This document shows, piece by piece, positions 33,378 to 43,404 of a stretch of DNA of 64,000 nt. Made by a program: the position numbers and the translations under genes. This DNA is from Bermanella sp. WJH001 (GTDB taxonomy: Bacteria > Pseudomonadota > Gammaproteobacteria > Pseudomonadales > Oceanobacteraceae), in contig NZ_JASJOO010000002.1 of the NCBI RefSeq assembly GCF_030070105.1, positions 1,364,001-1,428,000 on the forward strand, in the 5' to 3' direction. Under the pieces are notes generated by a model that ran no database searches, was not told where the DNA came from, and saw only the letters and a list, made by a program, of their open reading frames with translations. Position 1 is the stretch's first letter, and the number at the start of each line of letters is the position of its first letter.

Positions 33378-35303
33378 TTAAGCGATTTTGGCTGACTTTA
33401 CTGAGGTCTGCGGCAAGATTACCTTGAATCGACTGCCCTTACCTACAACACTTTGCACAGATATTGTTCCACTATGTGAGCCAACTATAGTATAGGCAAT
33501 AGCCAAACCTAGGCCAATTCCCTGCCCTACATCTCTGGTAGTGAAGAATGGATCAAATATCTTATCTCTATCTTTTTGCTCGATGCCACAACCATTATCA
33601 TCCACACAAACAATGGCTTGATCCGCATTTCCACCCACATGAACTTGTACTCTATGATTTTTCTTATCACTTGCCTTAATGGCATTATCGATCAAACGTG
33701 AAAACATCATTTTAAGTTGCTTTTTACGCCCATAAACCGTTATAGATTTCACAAAATTATTGTCGATATTAATGTTGCTATTGGTATCGCTCACTTCTTT
33801 GATGATCTCATCTAACAAGTCATTAATAACAAATGTTTGAAAATCTTCGTTATCTACTTCACTGAAAACCTGCATACTAGCGACAATATCTTTTACACGA
33901 TTTAATGATTGACCGGTTTCATCAATAATTAATTCAACTTCAGATGCAAGACCTGACACATCATTTTGATTTAAAGAGATTGATGCATTGTTGTCATACA
34001 ACTCATTATGAATTAAAACTTTATCCACTTGTGCAAGGTGCTCAACTAACTCTTTTGTGTAATCTTTTAGGCATGACACATTCGATGTAACTATTGCCAT
34101 AGGATTGTTGATTTCATGGGCAACTCCAGCGGCAAGATTACCAATAGAGACTAATTTCTCAGTTTCTATAAGTTTATTTTCTGTACTGCGTAGTTTTTTT
34201 ACCATGGCATTAAACTGAACCAATAACACGCCTATTTCATCTTTGCTTGAAGATTTCACCAGTACATTTCTATCGCCATCTGCCAGGGCTTTAAAACTCT
34301 TTCTAAGTTGCTTGATAGGACGGGTAATGCTTCTAGATATATTGGAAGATGCCAGAGCAATAATCATCGCCATGGCAATCATAAACATCATGACTACCCA
34401 TCTTGTTCTATAGATTGGTGCCAATATATAAGACTCTGAATACTCTAATCGCATGACACTGGCAATAGAAGGAAGAATAGAGGCGACCACTAATACCTTA
34501 TCACCAGGTATAAAATTTGACGACTCATCTTGCCAAAGCTGATTAGCTTGATCTTGACTCATATGAAAGCTGTTTTCATCAAATATAATTGAACTCCAAC
34601 CATCTGATTTTCTTTCACTTAAACTTACTGAGCTATGGCTTTCTAATAAACCTGAACGCTCCAATGTTTTATGAATTCTTGATAATGGTACTCTTGCAAT
34701 AAGGGTTGAGAGATACTTGCCATCACGATAAATGGGGGAAGAAAAATACACAAACCGTGGCTCATCAAGATGATTTACATCTGAGATTACCACCTGGCTT
34801 TGCATGCTATAACGTGTATTTTTAAGCAGATTTCCCATGTAGTTACTTACAAATGGCTCTCCAAGTACATTTTTACCGTGATATTTACCGTGAAGCATTG
34901 AGAAAATAACAAAGCCATTATTAGATACTAAAAAGATATCATCAAATCCATTTCGCTCAGTTATCTTTCCAATAAAATCGATATAGCGGTCTTCAACATC
35001 TTGATAGAATGATGAGTAAATCCCACCATCGTTAAGGATCGTAGAAAAATCTAGATAAGCCGACTGAAAAGCGGGCATTAGCGCCATAGATTCCAATTCA
35101 TTTCTTTTATTATTAATAAATGATTCGATCTCTAACGAAATTTCTTGTGAGTGATTATTCAGTCTTTTTTTTACATCATCATATCGGCTTATTTCAAACA
35201 ACCAATTAAGTGTAATACCTACAATGAATAAAGGGACTAAACCTAGTACCATACTAAAAGCAAGTATTTTAATTCCGAGTGTTTTAAAGAGGATTTTTTT
35301 CAC
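33378..35303 (-). CDS. membrane sensor histidine kinase with extracytoplasmic Cache-like domain
   Basis: Kinase of 641 aa: helix 1 (about 12-35), a 270-residue periplasmic sensor of double-Cache type (VFYFSSPIYRDGKYLSTLIARVPLSRI segment), helix 2 (about 300-322), HAMP (about 323-375, SRSITRPIKQLRKSFKALADG), dimerisation helix with SIGNLAAGVAHEINNPMAI (phospho-His), and HATPase_c (IDNAIKA, CVDDNGCGIEQKDRDKIFDPFF, GQGIGLGLAI). No receiver is attached. GTG 35303 (GGGGGAT upstream) is preferred to GTG 35318 inside the previous gene. It starts two bases after the stop of a solute-binding-protein gene, so the two probably form a receptor-kinase pair. A cognate regulator is not adjacent. Confidence 0.88.
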   Translation of the reverse strand: MKKILFKTLGIKILAFSMVLGLVPLFIVGITLNWLFEISRYDDVKKRLNNHSQEISLEIESFINNKRNELESMALMPAFQSAYLDFSTILNDGGIYSSFYQDVEDRYIDFIGKITERNGFDDIFLVSNNGFVIFSMLHGKYHGKNVLGEPFVSNYMGNLLKNTRYSMQSQVVISDVNHLDEPRFVYFSSPIYRDGKYLSTLIARVPLSRIHKTLERSGLLESHSSVSLSERKSDGWSSIIFDENSFHMSQDQANQLWQDESSNFIPGDKVLVVASILPSIASVMRLEYSESYILAPIYRTRWVVMMFMIAMAMIIALASSNISRSITRPIKQLRKSFKALADGDRNVLVKSSSKDEIGVLLVQFNAMVKKLRSTENKLIETEKLVSIGNLAAGVAHEINNPMAIVTSNVSCLKDYTKELVEHLAQVDKVLIHNELYDNNASISLNQNDVSGLASEVELIIDETGQSLNRVKDIVASMQVFSEVDNEDFQTFVINDLLDEIIKEVSDTNSNINIDNNFVKSITVYGRKKQLKMMFSRLIDNAIKASDKKNHRVQVHVGGNADQAIVCVDDNGCGIEQKDRDKIFDPFFTTRDVGQGIGLGLAIAYTIVGSHSGTISVQSVVGKGSRFKVILPQTSVKSAKIA

Positions 35304-35305
35304 AT

Positions 35306-36397
35306 TTATATCCCCCACGATCCATTATGATTTCGCCAATATAACTGAACCATCAACTCCCATTCAGTAGGCTGCCTTAATTGATGATAAACAACAGGTC
35401 TAATGAGAGCTTCGCTTTTATATAATATGTCTGTTTGATTATCTTGATTACCGATGAAAAGCACTTGATGCCAGATGTGCCTATTTTGGTAATCCATTAC
35501 TACAGTTTGATTATGAATTGGAAATTCTAAATTAACCAACTTGTTAAATTTAAAGGCATCATTTGTGATATATAACTGAACAAAATACAAAGCTAAACTA
35601 AAAATATATTCCTGTTCATTATCTGCGTGACGCTCATAGAGCACACTAGAGAAGTAACCCTGATGATAGGTTTTCCTATAAGGCAAACAGGTATTGAAAA
35701 CCAATGCCTTGGTAGATGCTAACTTTTCTAAAACACGTTCTCCTTTTGATTGGCAAACGGTATTAATCACCGTTTTCTTGGTATTGGTAAAAATGAGCTC
35801 TTCTAGTTGAGCAAGTTCAAAGTCTTGCTCAATATTAATATAGCGAAATTCTTTCCATCCTTTTGCGGCCATAAGGTCTTTTAGAATATTACTGGTTAAA
35901 TAAGCGCTTACCGATTCATCGCTCACCAAAACTGGGGGCTCATAACCCATTCTATCTATGACCCCTAAGATTGGCTGGATACTTTGATTGAATACTGGAC
36001 CAAAATTCCACAAATAGCTTTCCGATACCAAACCATTTGAGCGGCCAGTAAATAAAAAGGGAATCGTATTATCTTGTCCAAGCGCGGTAATGACATTCAG
36101 CTTACAGGCTTCTGTAAAGCACCCTAAAATCATCACATCAGTATCATCAATTGTTTGATGAATATGATCTTGAACTGCGAGCGTATTACTTGGGTCATCT
36201 ATGAGGGAATAACTAAGCTGTGGTTGTTCATCCACAATGCTTTCAAGCTGATTTTTGGCAAAAGTCATCAACTCAGGTGAAGCGGCATCATTAACAAGGT
36301 AAATATGAACCTTGGAGAAACTTGAGCTGATAAACCAAATACCGACAGATACCGAGACCACCAGTAAAAAGGCGCATACGATTTGAAAGAGTTTCAT
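35306..36397 (-). CDS. membrane-anchored UrtA/AmiC-like substrate-binding protein
   Basis: Protein of 363 aa with an uncleaved-looking N-terminal helix (FQIVCAFLLVVSVSVGIWFI) and a periplasmic type I binding-protein fold. Features include VMILGCFTEACKLNVITAL, TIPFLFTGRSNGLVSESYLWNFGP and near the end FPIHNQTVVMDYQNRHIWHQVLFIG, which parallels the NHH segment of the amide/urea receptors AmiC and UrtA. No ABC permease or ATPase gene is near. Instead a sensor kinase follows immediately, so this is likely a sensory, not transport, receptor. An ATG at 36406 is an alternative start. The tandem CTTAGACAG-type element lies upstream. Confidence 0.75.
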   Translation of the reverse strand: MKLFQIVCAFLLVVSVSVGIWFISSSFSKVHIYLVNDAASPELMTFAKNQLESIVDEQPQLSYSLIDDPSNTLAVQDHIHQTIDDTDVMILGCFTEACKLNVITALGQDNTIPFLFTGRSNGLVSESYLWNFGPVFNQSIQPILGVIDRMGYEPPVLVSDESVSAYLTSNILKDLMAAKGWKEFRYINIEQDFELAQLEELIFTNTKKTVINTVCQSKGERVLEKLASTKALVFNTCLPYRKTYHQGYFSSVLYERHADNEQEYIFSLALYFVQLYITNDAFKFNKLVNLEFPIHNQTVVMDYQNRHIWHQVLFIGNQDNQTDILYKSEALIRPVVYHQLRQPTEWELMVQLYWRNHNGSWGI

Positions 36398-36428
36398 GAT
36401 CAACATCCGCTAACCTGTATAAATAGAT

Positions 36429-36447
36429 TAAGCTGTCTAAGCTGTCA
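36429..36447 (-). promoter_or_regulatory. shared 19-bp operator-like element, copy 1
   Basis: On the minus strand this reads GACAGCTTAGACAGCTTAA. It matches 18 of 19 bases of the element at 44608-44626 (plus strand) and has the same orientation and nearly the same distance (31 bases) to the start codon it precedes, here the binding-protein/kinase operon. The repeat unit resembles a -35 box, and AT-rich -10-like sequence follows. Confidence 0.65.
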
Positions 36448-36658
36448 TACAAAATATCTTTTATTCCTAATAATGTGGCCTTTTAAGGTATATTTCATCT
36501 AACTCAGTAATACACGCGGGTATATAGCCTTAAATATGGGCAGCTCCCAGCCCTTAAATAAATTGACGATCTAAAAAAGTAAATTGTGATTGATATTAGA
36601 GATAACGAAACATACGCCTTTATGTGCTCTGAACATTTAAATTTAGGCGTATTGAGAT

Positions 36659-36688
36659 AGGTGCAAAATTAAATTGCACCTGTTTTTT
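36659..36688 (+). terminator. orphan plus-strand terminator
   Basis: AGGTGCAA (36659-36666) and TTGCACCT (36674-36681) form a stem followed on the plus strand by GTTTTTT. No plus-strand gene precedes it. It overlaps the end of the minus-strand gene at 36687 but has no U-tract on that strand. Confidence 0.6.
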
Positions 36689-37142
36689 AGAAAGAAATAG
36701 TTTTTGATTGATTCCAGATGGCATCATCTATATGAGGTAATATGAGCCATTCAATGGCGGGAGTAAATAAATCAAACGACCTCACTTCAACTTTCACCTG
36801 CCTAAGTGCATGTAGAAGCGCAGAACGGGAAGGGTTCGCTGCAAGTTGGCTCACCAAAGCAAAATGCTTTAAAGGAGTCAGTGCCACATTCTCAAATACC
36901 ATTTTCTGGGCATGAGCTGATAGGCCATGAAAGTGACCTTGAATCGCAGTAAAGTCGCTCAACCAGCTTTTTAAATTATGCTCATTCATTTGCTCACAAC
37001 AGAAGTTAATCACATCTGACAATTGATGAGATTCAGTCACCTGCCCTCGCCACATTGTCATTATTAATTGCGTTTGCACATTAATACTGACACTTGCATA
37101 AATGAAGTTTTGAGAGTCCATAAAATGCTTTATGTGTTGCAT
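36687..37142 (-). CDS. hypothetical protein, possibly SpoIIAA/STAS-like
   Basis: Soluble protein of 151 aa with no signal peptide. The pattern of a beta strand (LIMTMWRGQVTESHQL), helix (VINFCCEQMNEHNLKSWLSDFTAI), a further strand (HFALVSQL) and a final FDLFTPAIEWL is like the SpoIIAA-like STAS proteins that carry an end motif FxxxxxAxxWL. I do not recognise a named family. AGGG eight bases before the ATG supports the start. It is a single gene between a terminator-like hairpin on each side; no function is offered. Confidence 0.6.
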   Translation of the reverse strand: MQHIKHFMDSQNFIYASVSINVQTQLIMTMWRGQVTESHQLSDVINFCCEQMNEHNLKSWLSDFTAIQGHFHGLSAHAQKMVFENVALTPLKHFALVSQLAANPSRSALLHALRQVKVEVRSFDLFTPAIEWLILPHIDDAIWNQSKTISF

Positions 37143-37270
37143 GTTTCTACCCTAAGATGAACCATGTCTCATTCTGGCAGAAAAAACTTCTAGCTGCGTT
37201 TATGTTCTGTCTGATTGGGTAATTAAACGTTCGACAATGTAACGGGGAATTACATATTTTTTCCATAAAA

Positions 37271-37298
37271 AAACCCTGCTATTTACATAGCAGGGTTT
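37271..37298. terminator. bidirectional terminator downstream of oadB
   Basis: AAACCCTGCTAT / ATAGCAGGGTTT (37271-37282 and 37287-37298), loop TTAC, flanked by runs of A and T on both sides. Ends the oadGAB transcript on the minus strand and could stop plus-strand transcription too. Confidence 0.88.
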
Positions 37299-37328
37299 TT
37301 CTTTGATACATCACACTTAAGCAGTTTT

Positions 37329-38630
37329 TTAGCCTAAGTAAGACAACATCACACCCGCAGCTACCGCAGAACCGATAACACCGGCTACGTTCGGGCCCAT
37401 GGCGTGCATTAACAAGAAGTTATGAGGGTTAGCCTCTAAACCTACTTTATTTGATACACGAGCTGCCATAGGTACAGCAGATACACCGGCTGAACCAATC
37501 AACGGGTTAATCGGTGTTTTAGAGAACAAGTTCATAAACTTTGCCATTAATACACCAGCACCAGTACCCACACAGAATGCAGCTAAACCTAGACCGATAA
37601 TTGCAATGGTTTCCCAGTTCAAGAACGCATCAGAACTCATTTTATAACCAACCGATAGACCTAAGAAAATAGTCACCACGTTGATCAGAGCATTTTGCGC
37701 AGTATCGCTTAGACGCTCAACCACACCAGACTCTTTCATCAAGTTACCAAAGCAGAACATACCAAGAAGAGGCGCAGCTGATGGCAAGATCAAGGCAACC
37801 AGTACCAATACGGCGATTGGGAACATGATTTTCTCAAGCTTAGATACCACACGTAGCTGTTCCATTTTAATAGAACGCTCAGCTTCTGTGGTCAGTGCTT
37901 TCATAATCGGCGGCTGGATCATTGGCACAAGTGCCATGTAAGAATAAGCCGCTACCGCAATGGCACCTAATAGCTCAGGGGCAAGTTTGGATGCGATGAA
38001 AATTGACGTAGGACCGTCTGCACCACCAATGATGCCGATCGCTGCTGCTTGCTCTATGGTGAAATCCATAATGCCAAAATGCGTCAGCACAACAGCACCA
38101 AGGACAGTACCAAAAATACCAAACTGAGCCGCTGCACCTAATAGCAAGGTTTTTGGGTTAGCCAGTAATGGACCAAAATCCGTCATGGCACCCACACCCA
38201 TAAAGATTAATAGCGGTGCAACACCACTGGCAATCGTCATAGAGTAAAAGGTATACAACATACCGTTTTCAAAACCTAAGCTGCCGCCTAATGCTACGGC
38301 TTGCTTATATAAAATGGTTTCAGCATGGTGATAAGCATCCAGTAAAGATGCGGTATCCGCATTAGCCGCCAAGCCTAACAACGCACGGAATTGATCCACA
38401 ACTTCAGGGCTACCAGTACGAATAGCCTGTTCAGCCGCAGACCAACCTAAGCCGGCATTAGGAATATTTACCAACAATGTACCTACTGCAATAGGAAGCA
38501 GTAGCAGTGGCTCAAAGCCTTTTTTGATTGCTAGGAATAACATACCAAAAGCAACCAGCATCATGGCGAATTGGCCTGGTTCAAAGGCATAAAAGCCCGT
38601 GTCGTGCCAAAATTTTAATAACGTTTCCAT
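37329..38630 (-). CDS. oadB: oxaloacetate decarboxylase beta subunit, Na+ pump
   Basis: Integral membrane subunit (433 aa, full length) that decarboxylates carboxybiotin and couples this to Na+ export. About nine to eleven hydrophobic segments. Hallmarks are [18 protein letters not shown], then [27 protein letters not shown], where the Asp in GGADGPT is the essential Na+-site residue, and [47 protein letters not shown] at the end. Ten bases after oadA. Gene order oadG-oadA-oadB is standard. Confidence 0.96.
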   Translation of the reverse strand: METLLKFWHDTGFYAFEPGQFAMMLVAFGMLFLAIKKGFEPLLLLPIAVGTLLVNIPNAGLGWSAAEQAIRTGSPEVVDQFRALLGLAANADTASLLDAYHHAETILYKQAVALGGSLGFENGMLYTFYSMTIASGVAPLLIFMGVGAMTDFGPLLANPKTLLLGAAAQFGIFGTVLGAVVLTHFGIMDFTIEQAAAIGIIGGADGPTSIFIASKLAPELLGAIAVAAYSYMALVPMIQPPIMKALTTEAERSIKMEQLRVVSKLEKIMFPIAVLVLVALILPSAAPLLGMFCFGNLMKESGVVERLSDTAQNALINVVTIFLGLSVGYKMSSDAFLNWETIAIIGLGLAAFCVGTGAGVLMAKFMNLFSKTPINPLIGSAGVSAVPMAARVSNKVGLEANPHNFLLMHAMGPNVAGVIGSAVAAGVMLSYLG

Positions 38631-38640
38631 GAAATTCCCC

Positions 38641-40413
38641 TTAAGCGATTGTTAGCAATGTATCGCCAACAGAAACTGAATCGCCTTCTTTCACGCTAAC
38701 AGAACCCACTGTGCCAGACTTGCTTGCACGTACTTCGGTTTCCATTTTCATGGCTTCAAGAATGACGATTACATCGCCTTCTTCCACGTAATCACCGGCC
38801 GCTACTTCCACTTTCCAGATATTACCGGCAAGAGGGGCAACCATTGGGTCACCGCCGCCAGCGGCAGCAGGCGCACCGGCTGCAGGAGCAGCAGAACCAC
38901 CTAGGCTAGTCGGCGCACCGTTAAGGGCACCAAGCTGAGTCACGTCACCGCCTTCATCTACTTTCACCACGTATTCGTTACCATCAACGGTAATGGTGAA
39001 AGTATCTTCAGCTTCGCCTTTAGGCGCTGGTTCAAACGCGTCTGGATTGCCACGGTTTTCTAGGAACTTAGGGGCAACCTGTGGGAACAATGCATACGTT
39101 AACGCATCATCAATTTTATCTGCCGCAAGCTTAATGCCTTTATCAGCAGCAAGCGCATCAACATCGGCAATGATTTTATCAAGTTCGTTTTCTAGAAGGT
39201 CAGCTGGACGACACGTAATCACTTGCGCACCATCTAAAACACGGGCTTGTAATTCAGCGTTCATTGGCGCAGGTGCCGCACCGTATTCGCCTTTTAGAAT
39301 ACCTTGCGTTTCTTTAGAAATTGACTTGTAACGCTCGCCTGTTAATACGTTTAATACCGCTTGAGTACCCACGATTTGAGAGGTTGGGGTTACTAATGGA
39401 ATGTGACCAAGATCTTCACGTACACGTGGAATCTCACGTAGTACTTCATCAAATTTGTCAGAAGCGCCTTGCTCACGCAGTTGGTTTTCCATGTTGGTCA
39501 ACATGCCACCAGGCACTTGAGCCACTAGGATACGAGAGTCTGTACCACGTAGCGCACCTTCGAACTTAGCGTATTTTTTACGTACATTGCGGAAGTATGC
39601 TGCAATTTCCTCTAACAATAGAAGATCGATACCCGTATCACGATCGGTACCTTGCATTGCCGCAACTACGGTTTCAGTGGCTGAGTGACCATAAGTACCA
39701 GACATAGAAGAGATTGCCGTATCAACACGGTCAACACCTGCTTCAATGGCTTTAAGGATTGCCATATCTGACATGCCCGCTGTCGCGTGGCAGTGCAATT
39801 GAACTTCAAGATCCGTTTCTTTTTTAAGACGAGAAACTAATTCGAATGCTTCGTATGGGTTAATGATGCCGGCCATGTCTTTAATGGCGATAGAGTCAGC
39901 ACCTAAATCCTCGATTTGCTTAGCAAGAGACAACCAAGCATCAAGATTGTGAACAGGAGAAGTGGTGTAAGAAAGCGTACCCTGAGCGTGCTTACCGTTA
40001 GCTTTAACAGCTTTAATGGCAGTTTCAAGGTTACGTGGGTCATTCATGGCGTCGAACACACGGAAAACATCAACACCGTTAGTGGCCGCACGCTCTACAA
40101 ATTTGTTTACCACGTCATCAGCGTAATGGCGGTAACCTAAAAGGTTTTGACCACGAAGTAGCATCTGATGTTTGGTATTTGGCATCGCTTTTTTAAATTC
40201 ACGGATACGATCCCAAGGGTCTTCGCCTAAAAAACGAATGCAAGAATCAAAGGTAGCACCACCCCAAGATTCTAACGACCAGTAACCTACTTGGTCTAAT
40301 TTCTCTGCAATTGGCAACATGTCATCAATGCGCATGCGCGTAGCAAATAAAGATTGGTGAGCATCGCGAAGTACGACGTCGGTAATGCCTAATGGTTTTT
40401 TAATATCGGTCAT
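38641..40413 (-). CDS. oadA: oxaloacetate decarboxylase alpha subunit (carboxyltransferase plus biotin carrier)
   Basis: Cytoplasmic catalytic subunit of 590 aa. The carboxyltransferase TIM barrel (about 1-300) has [19 protein letters not shown] with metal Asp, KDMAGI with the biotin-accepting Lys region, and metal-binding HCHATAG. A conserved carboxylase domain follows. A Gly/Pro/Ala linker (about 500-520) precedes the biotinyl domain, with the biotinylated Lys in EAMKMETE (about 555). Transfers CO2 from oxaloacetate to biotin for OadB. Works with OadB and OadG to regenerate pyruvate while exporting Na+, fitting a marine lifestyle. Confidence 0.96.
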   Translation of the reverse strand: MTDIKKPLGITDVVLRDAHQSLFATRMRIDDMLPIAEKLDQVGYWSLESWGGATFDSCIRFLGEDPWDRIREFKKAMPNTKHQMLLRGQNLLGYRHYADDVVNKFVERAATNGVDVFRVFDAMNDPRNLETAIKAVKANGKHAQGTLSYTTSPVHNLDAWLSLAKQIEDLGADSIAIKDMAGIINPYEAFELVSRLKKETDLEVQLHCHATAGMSDMAILKAIEAGVDRVDTAISSMSGTYGHSATETVVAAMQGTDRDTGIDLLLLEEIAAYFRNVRKKYAKFEGALRGTDSRILVAQVPGGMLTNMENQLREQGASDKFDEVLREIPRVREDLGHIPLVTPTSQIVGTQAVLNVLTGERYKSISKETQGILKGEYGAAPAPMNAELQARVLDGAQVITCRPADLLENELDKIIADVDALAADKGIKLAADKIDDALTYALFPQVAPKFLENRGNPDAFEPAPKGEAEDTFTITVDGNEYVVKVDEGGDVTQLGALNGAPTSLGGSAAPAAGAPAAAGGGDPMVAPLAGNIWKVEVAAGDYVEEGDVIVILEAMKMETEVRASKSGTVGSVSVKEGDSVSVGDTLLTIA

Positions 40414-40462
40414 TTGTAATGGCCTTCGTTAATTATCGTTATTCGTTTTTAAAGCGTCATTC

Positions 40463-40711
40463 TCACTTTTGGCGAGAACGGTGCTCTTTTACGGCTGCAG
40501 CTAATACTTTTAATAACTGCTGGTCGACGCCTTTTGCTGGTGCTTTCTTCACTTTAGCAGGAGCCGGAAGGGCTTCTGGGAAGTATTTAGTTACCAACTT
40601 GGACATAATGGTGGTGGCAAAAATAAGTACGATTAAAAAAACAAATACCGTACCCATGCCAAATCCCATTAGGCCTAGGCCGTCAGCTACGATCGGGGAC
40701 ATATCATCCAC
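40463..40711 (-). CDS. oadG: oxaloacetate decarboxylase gamma subunit
   Basis: Small subunit (82 aa) with one helix (MGFGMGTVFVFLIVLIFATTIM, about 15-36) and a basic/Pro-Ala-rich cytoplasmic tail that normally holds zinc and clamps OadA to OadB. Position first in oadGAB and size decide the call. The C-terminus lacks the usual run of His seen in the Klebsiella protein. Confidence 0.9.
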   Translation of the reverse strand: MDDMSPIVADGLGLMGFGMGTVFVFLIVLIFATTIMSKLVTKYFPEALPAPAKVKKAPAKGVDQQLLKVLAAAVKEHRSRQK

Positions 40712-40969
40712 TCCTCATTAGTACTGATCGGGTCTGCTGATGCAGATCTTTTAATAATGAATTATGACAACCTACTTATCTTCTCATAATTCTTCACTAA
40801 AGCTGTTTATCTCGCCTTATTGTTATACAACACTGGCAAAATACCGCGCTAATGTACTGTATATGCCTCTTTTAGGCAAATATTGGACGACAGATAAGCA
40901 ATTGATTTTTAGCATTAATTTCGTGGATTTCTTGCTAAAATATGGCACAAATTTTCCAGATAGACCCTT

Positions 40970-41929
40970 ATGAAACTGGCGCTTGCCCCAATGGAAGGCT
41001 TGGTAGACGTTCACATGCGTACGTTGCTTACCCGCAGCAACGCATTTGACTACTGTGTTACTGAGTTCTTACGCATCACTAATCAGTTATTGCCTGAGCG
41101 AGTATTCACCCGAATATGCCCAGAGGCATTAAATAACTGGCAAACCCCTTCTGGTACGCCTGTGCACTTGCAGTTACTGGGCGGCGAACCACAACCTATG
41201 GCTGAAAATGCCTGTCGTGGTGTAGAGCTGGGGGCACCTGTAATTGACGTAAACTTTGGCTGCCCGTCAAAATTTGTATGTAACAGCGTGGGTGGCTCCA
41301 TTTTACTTAAAAGCCCAGATAATCTATTTAATGTACTCAGCGCCATGCGCAAAGCCATGCCCGCTCACATACCCTTAACCGCTAAAATGCGTTTAGGCTA
41401 CGAAGATAAGTCATTAGCCATAGAAAACGCCCAAGCAGTGGAGGCAGCAGGAGCAAGCATGCTATGCATTCACGCCCGAACAAAAGTCGAGGGTTACAAA
41501 CCCCCTGCTCACTGGGAATGGATTGCTAAAGTCAAAGAAAATGTTGCGATACCGATTATGGCCAATGGTGAAATCTGGACAGTGGACGATTATCTAACCT
41601 GCCGTGAGGTGAGTCAGTGTGAGGACATCATGTTAGGGCGAGGCGCAATCGCCACACCCGATTTAGCGTTGCAAATCCGCAATCAACAATTAAGCACGCC
41701 CTATCAAGCAGATAGCTGGGCACAACAACTAGAAGACCTATTATGGATGCTCAACACCACTGTGGACTCTGGCAATATCAAATTTGCAGCCGATCGCATG
41801 AAACAGTGGCTTGCGTTCTTTAAGATGCGCCATACTTGTGCAGAGGTATTTTTTGAAAAAATTAAGCGCGTTAAAAATCACAACGAACTAAAACAGCTCA
41901 TTACTCAAGAACTAGAACGGTTCACTTAA
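40970..41929 (+). CDS. dusC: tRNA-dihydrouridine(16) synthase DusC
   Basis: FMN enzyme (319 aa) reducing U16 of tRNA. MKLALAPMEGLVDVHMRTLLT is the Dus FMN-binding N-terminus; the catalytic Cys lies in NFGCPSKFVCNSVGGS, and HARTKVEGYKPPAHWEWI plus ANGEIWTVDDYLTC follow. The VTEFLRITNQLLPERVF stretch is typical of the DusC subgroup, as opposed to DusA/DusB. Single gene. Its TAA overlaps the stop codon of the convergent sensor kinase by two bases (TTAA). Confidence 0.94.
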   Translation: MKLALAPMEGLVDVHMRTLLTRSNAFDYCVTEFLRITNQLLPERVFTRICPEALNNWQTPSGTPVHLQLLGGEPQPMAENACRGVELGAPVIDVNFGCPSKFVCNSVGGSILLKSPDNLFNVLSAMRKAMPAHIPLTAKMRLGYEDKSLAIENAQAVEAAGASMLCIHARTKVEGYKPPAHWEWIAKVKENVAIPIMANGEIWTVDDYLTCREVSQCEDIMLGRGAIATPDLALQIRNQQLSTPYQADSWAQQLEDLLWMLNTTVDSGNIKFAADRMKQWLAFFKMRHTCAEVFFEKIKRVKNHNELKQLITQELERFT

Positions 41930-43386
41930 TTAGCATCAGCCTGAAGAGGAAGGTCTATCGTAAAACACGTACCAACCCCCTCTTCTGATTCAACCGATAT
42001 ACTTCCCCCGTGTTTCTCAATTATCCCATGGGAGATCGACAAGCCTAAACCCGTTCCCTCATTAACCCCTTTAGTTGTAAAAAATGGGTCAAATATTTTA
42101 TCAATCACACTTTGAGGCATGCCTTTAGCCGTATCACGAATTGTCATCCTTACCATCCCAGATCGCTTAGATGTTGTGATAAAAATGTCACCATCCGACT
42201 CCATTGCTTGAGCAGCATTAACCAGCATATTCATAATAACTTGACCAATTTGGCCCTCATGGCCATTTATAACTGGATTATTTTCATCAAGCTCTTTGTG
42301 TAGAGTGACTTTATATTTTAATTCATTCCAAACCACCTTAATGGTGTTTTCTATACATTGATTGATTGAAAACGACTCAGTGGTATCTTCATCGCCCCTT
42401 GCGAAAGACTTCAAGTTTAATACGATTTCTTTTACTCGTTTTAAACCATCATCACAATCGCTCATAATATTTTTAATATCAGAAAACAAAAAACCGATAT
42501 CTTCATTATCATCGATTTCTATCATTTTTTTTGCCTCATCCACTGATGAGTTTAAAGCTAATTCTTTTCCCAGTGCGCAGTATTCCGAAATAACACCAAA
42601 GTACTCTCTTAGAGTGCCGAAATTACTCACCACAAAGCCTATAGGGTTATTAATTTCATGAGCCACACCCGCTGCCAACTGACCTAATGAAGCCATTTTT
42701 TCAGATTGAACAAGTTGAGCTTGTGCCTGCTTTATTTTGTCGTGATTAGATTTTATTTCTTGGTAACTTTTTTCAAGTTTCTTTTGATTGGCGTTACGTT
42801 CTAACATACCACCCACCTGATAACCTGCCACCTGACACTGGTCAAGTGTTTCAGGTTTAAAATCTATATTATCTGGTAGGTATATCTCACAAACAGTGCT
42901 AACTTTTCCAAAACATTTAATAGGCAACAAAATAACTCTATCTACTGAATTACTTTCACAAAACGTTGTCAATTCTTTATCGTTAATATCTTTAATTTGA
43001 ATGGTTGAACGATCATGTTTTTGGTAAATATCAGAATATACCTCTAGTGGTAAAGAAGGTAATTTATCTTCCGTACCAATTACTTCCAAGACAGTTATCT
43101 TTCCATTTTTCACATAACTATATCGACTAAACTTAGCATTTAAATACTTCATGCTTTCTGACGTATAATCTCGAATACTTTCAGATAAACCTTGCTCTAC
43201 CTGAGTCAGCCTAGCTACTGCAAGTAGATAATCCGATTCTTTTTTCTGTGCCATGAGATCATTAAATTGATACTGCATCATATCGACACTAGATTGCACT
43301 TCGCGGGTTTTTTCATCCAGCAGCTTTTCAGCTGCTAAGCGCGCTAGCTTTTCCCGTTCATATGCAATTTTATAAGTATCAGACAT
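41926..43386 (-). CDS. H-NOX-associated soluble sensor histidine kinase (HnoK-like)
   Basis: Cytoplasmic kinase of 486 aa with no membrane helix. The N-terminal coil (YEREKLARLAAEKLLDEKTREVQSS) is a common start of heme-NO-sensor partner kinases. A GAF-like module fills about 60-190, then a second coiled coil, the dimerisation helix SLGQLAAGVAHEINNPIGFVV (phospho-His), and HATPase_c (NMLVNAAQAM, IRDTAKGMPQSVIDKIFDPFF, GTGLGLSISHG). GGTGGA precedes ATG 43386. It lies 18 bases after the H-NOX gene; in Shewanella and Vibrio the NO-bound H-NOX inhibits such a kinase. The target is probably the HTH-REC protein at the operon head and/or the REC-HD-GYP protein. Confidence 0.85.
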   Translation of the reverse strand: MSDTYKIAYEREKLARLAAEKLLDEKTREVQSSVDMMQYQFNDLMAQKKESDYLLAVARLTQVEQGLSESIRDYTSESMKYLNAKFSRYSYVKNGKITVLEVIGTEDKLPSLPLEVYSDIYQKHDRSTIQIKDINDKELTTFCESNSVDRVILLPIKCFGKVSTVCEIYLPDNIDFKPETLDQCQVAGYQVGGMLERNANQKKLEKSYQEIKSNHDKIKQAQAQLVQSEKMASLGQLAAGVAHEINNPIGFVVSNFGTLREYFGVISEYCALGKELALNSSVDEAKKMIEIDDNEDIGFLFSDIKNIMSDCDDGLKRVKEIVLNLKSFARGDEDTTESFSINQCIENTIKVVWNELKYKVTLHKELDENNPVINGHEGQIGQVIMNMLVNAAQAMESDGDIFITTSKRSGMVRMTIRDTAKGMPQSVIDKIFDPFFTTKGVNEGTGLGLSISHGIIEKHGGSISVESEEGVGTCFTIDLPLQADAN

Positions 43387-43404
43387 AATATTATCCACCC
43401 TAAA

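Noticed and set aside
38860-38910. GC-richer repeated stretch in oadA as a tandem repeat
   Set aside because: It encodes the normal Ala/Gly/Pro linker before the biotin domain.
38993-39331. 112-codon plus-strand frame inside oadA
   Set aside because: Antisense shadow of a strongly conserved gene with low-complexity composition.
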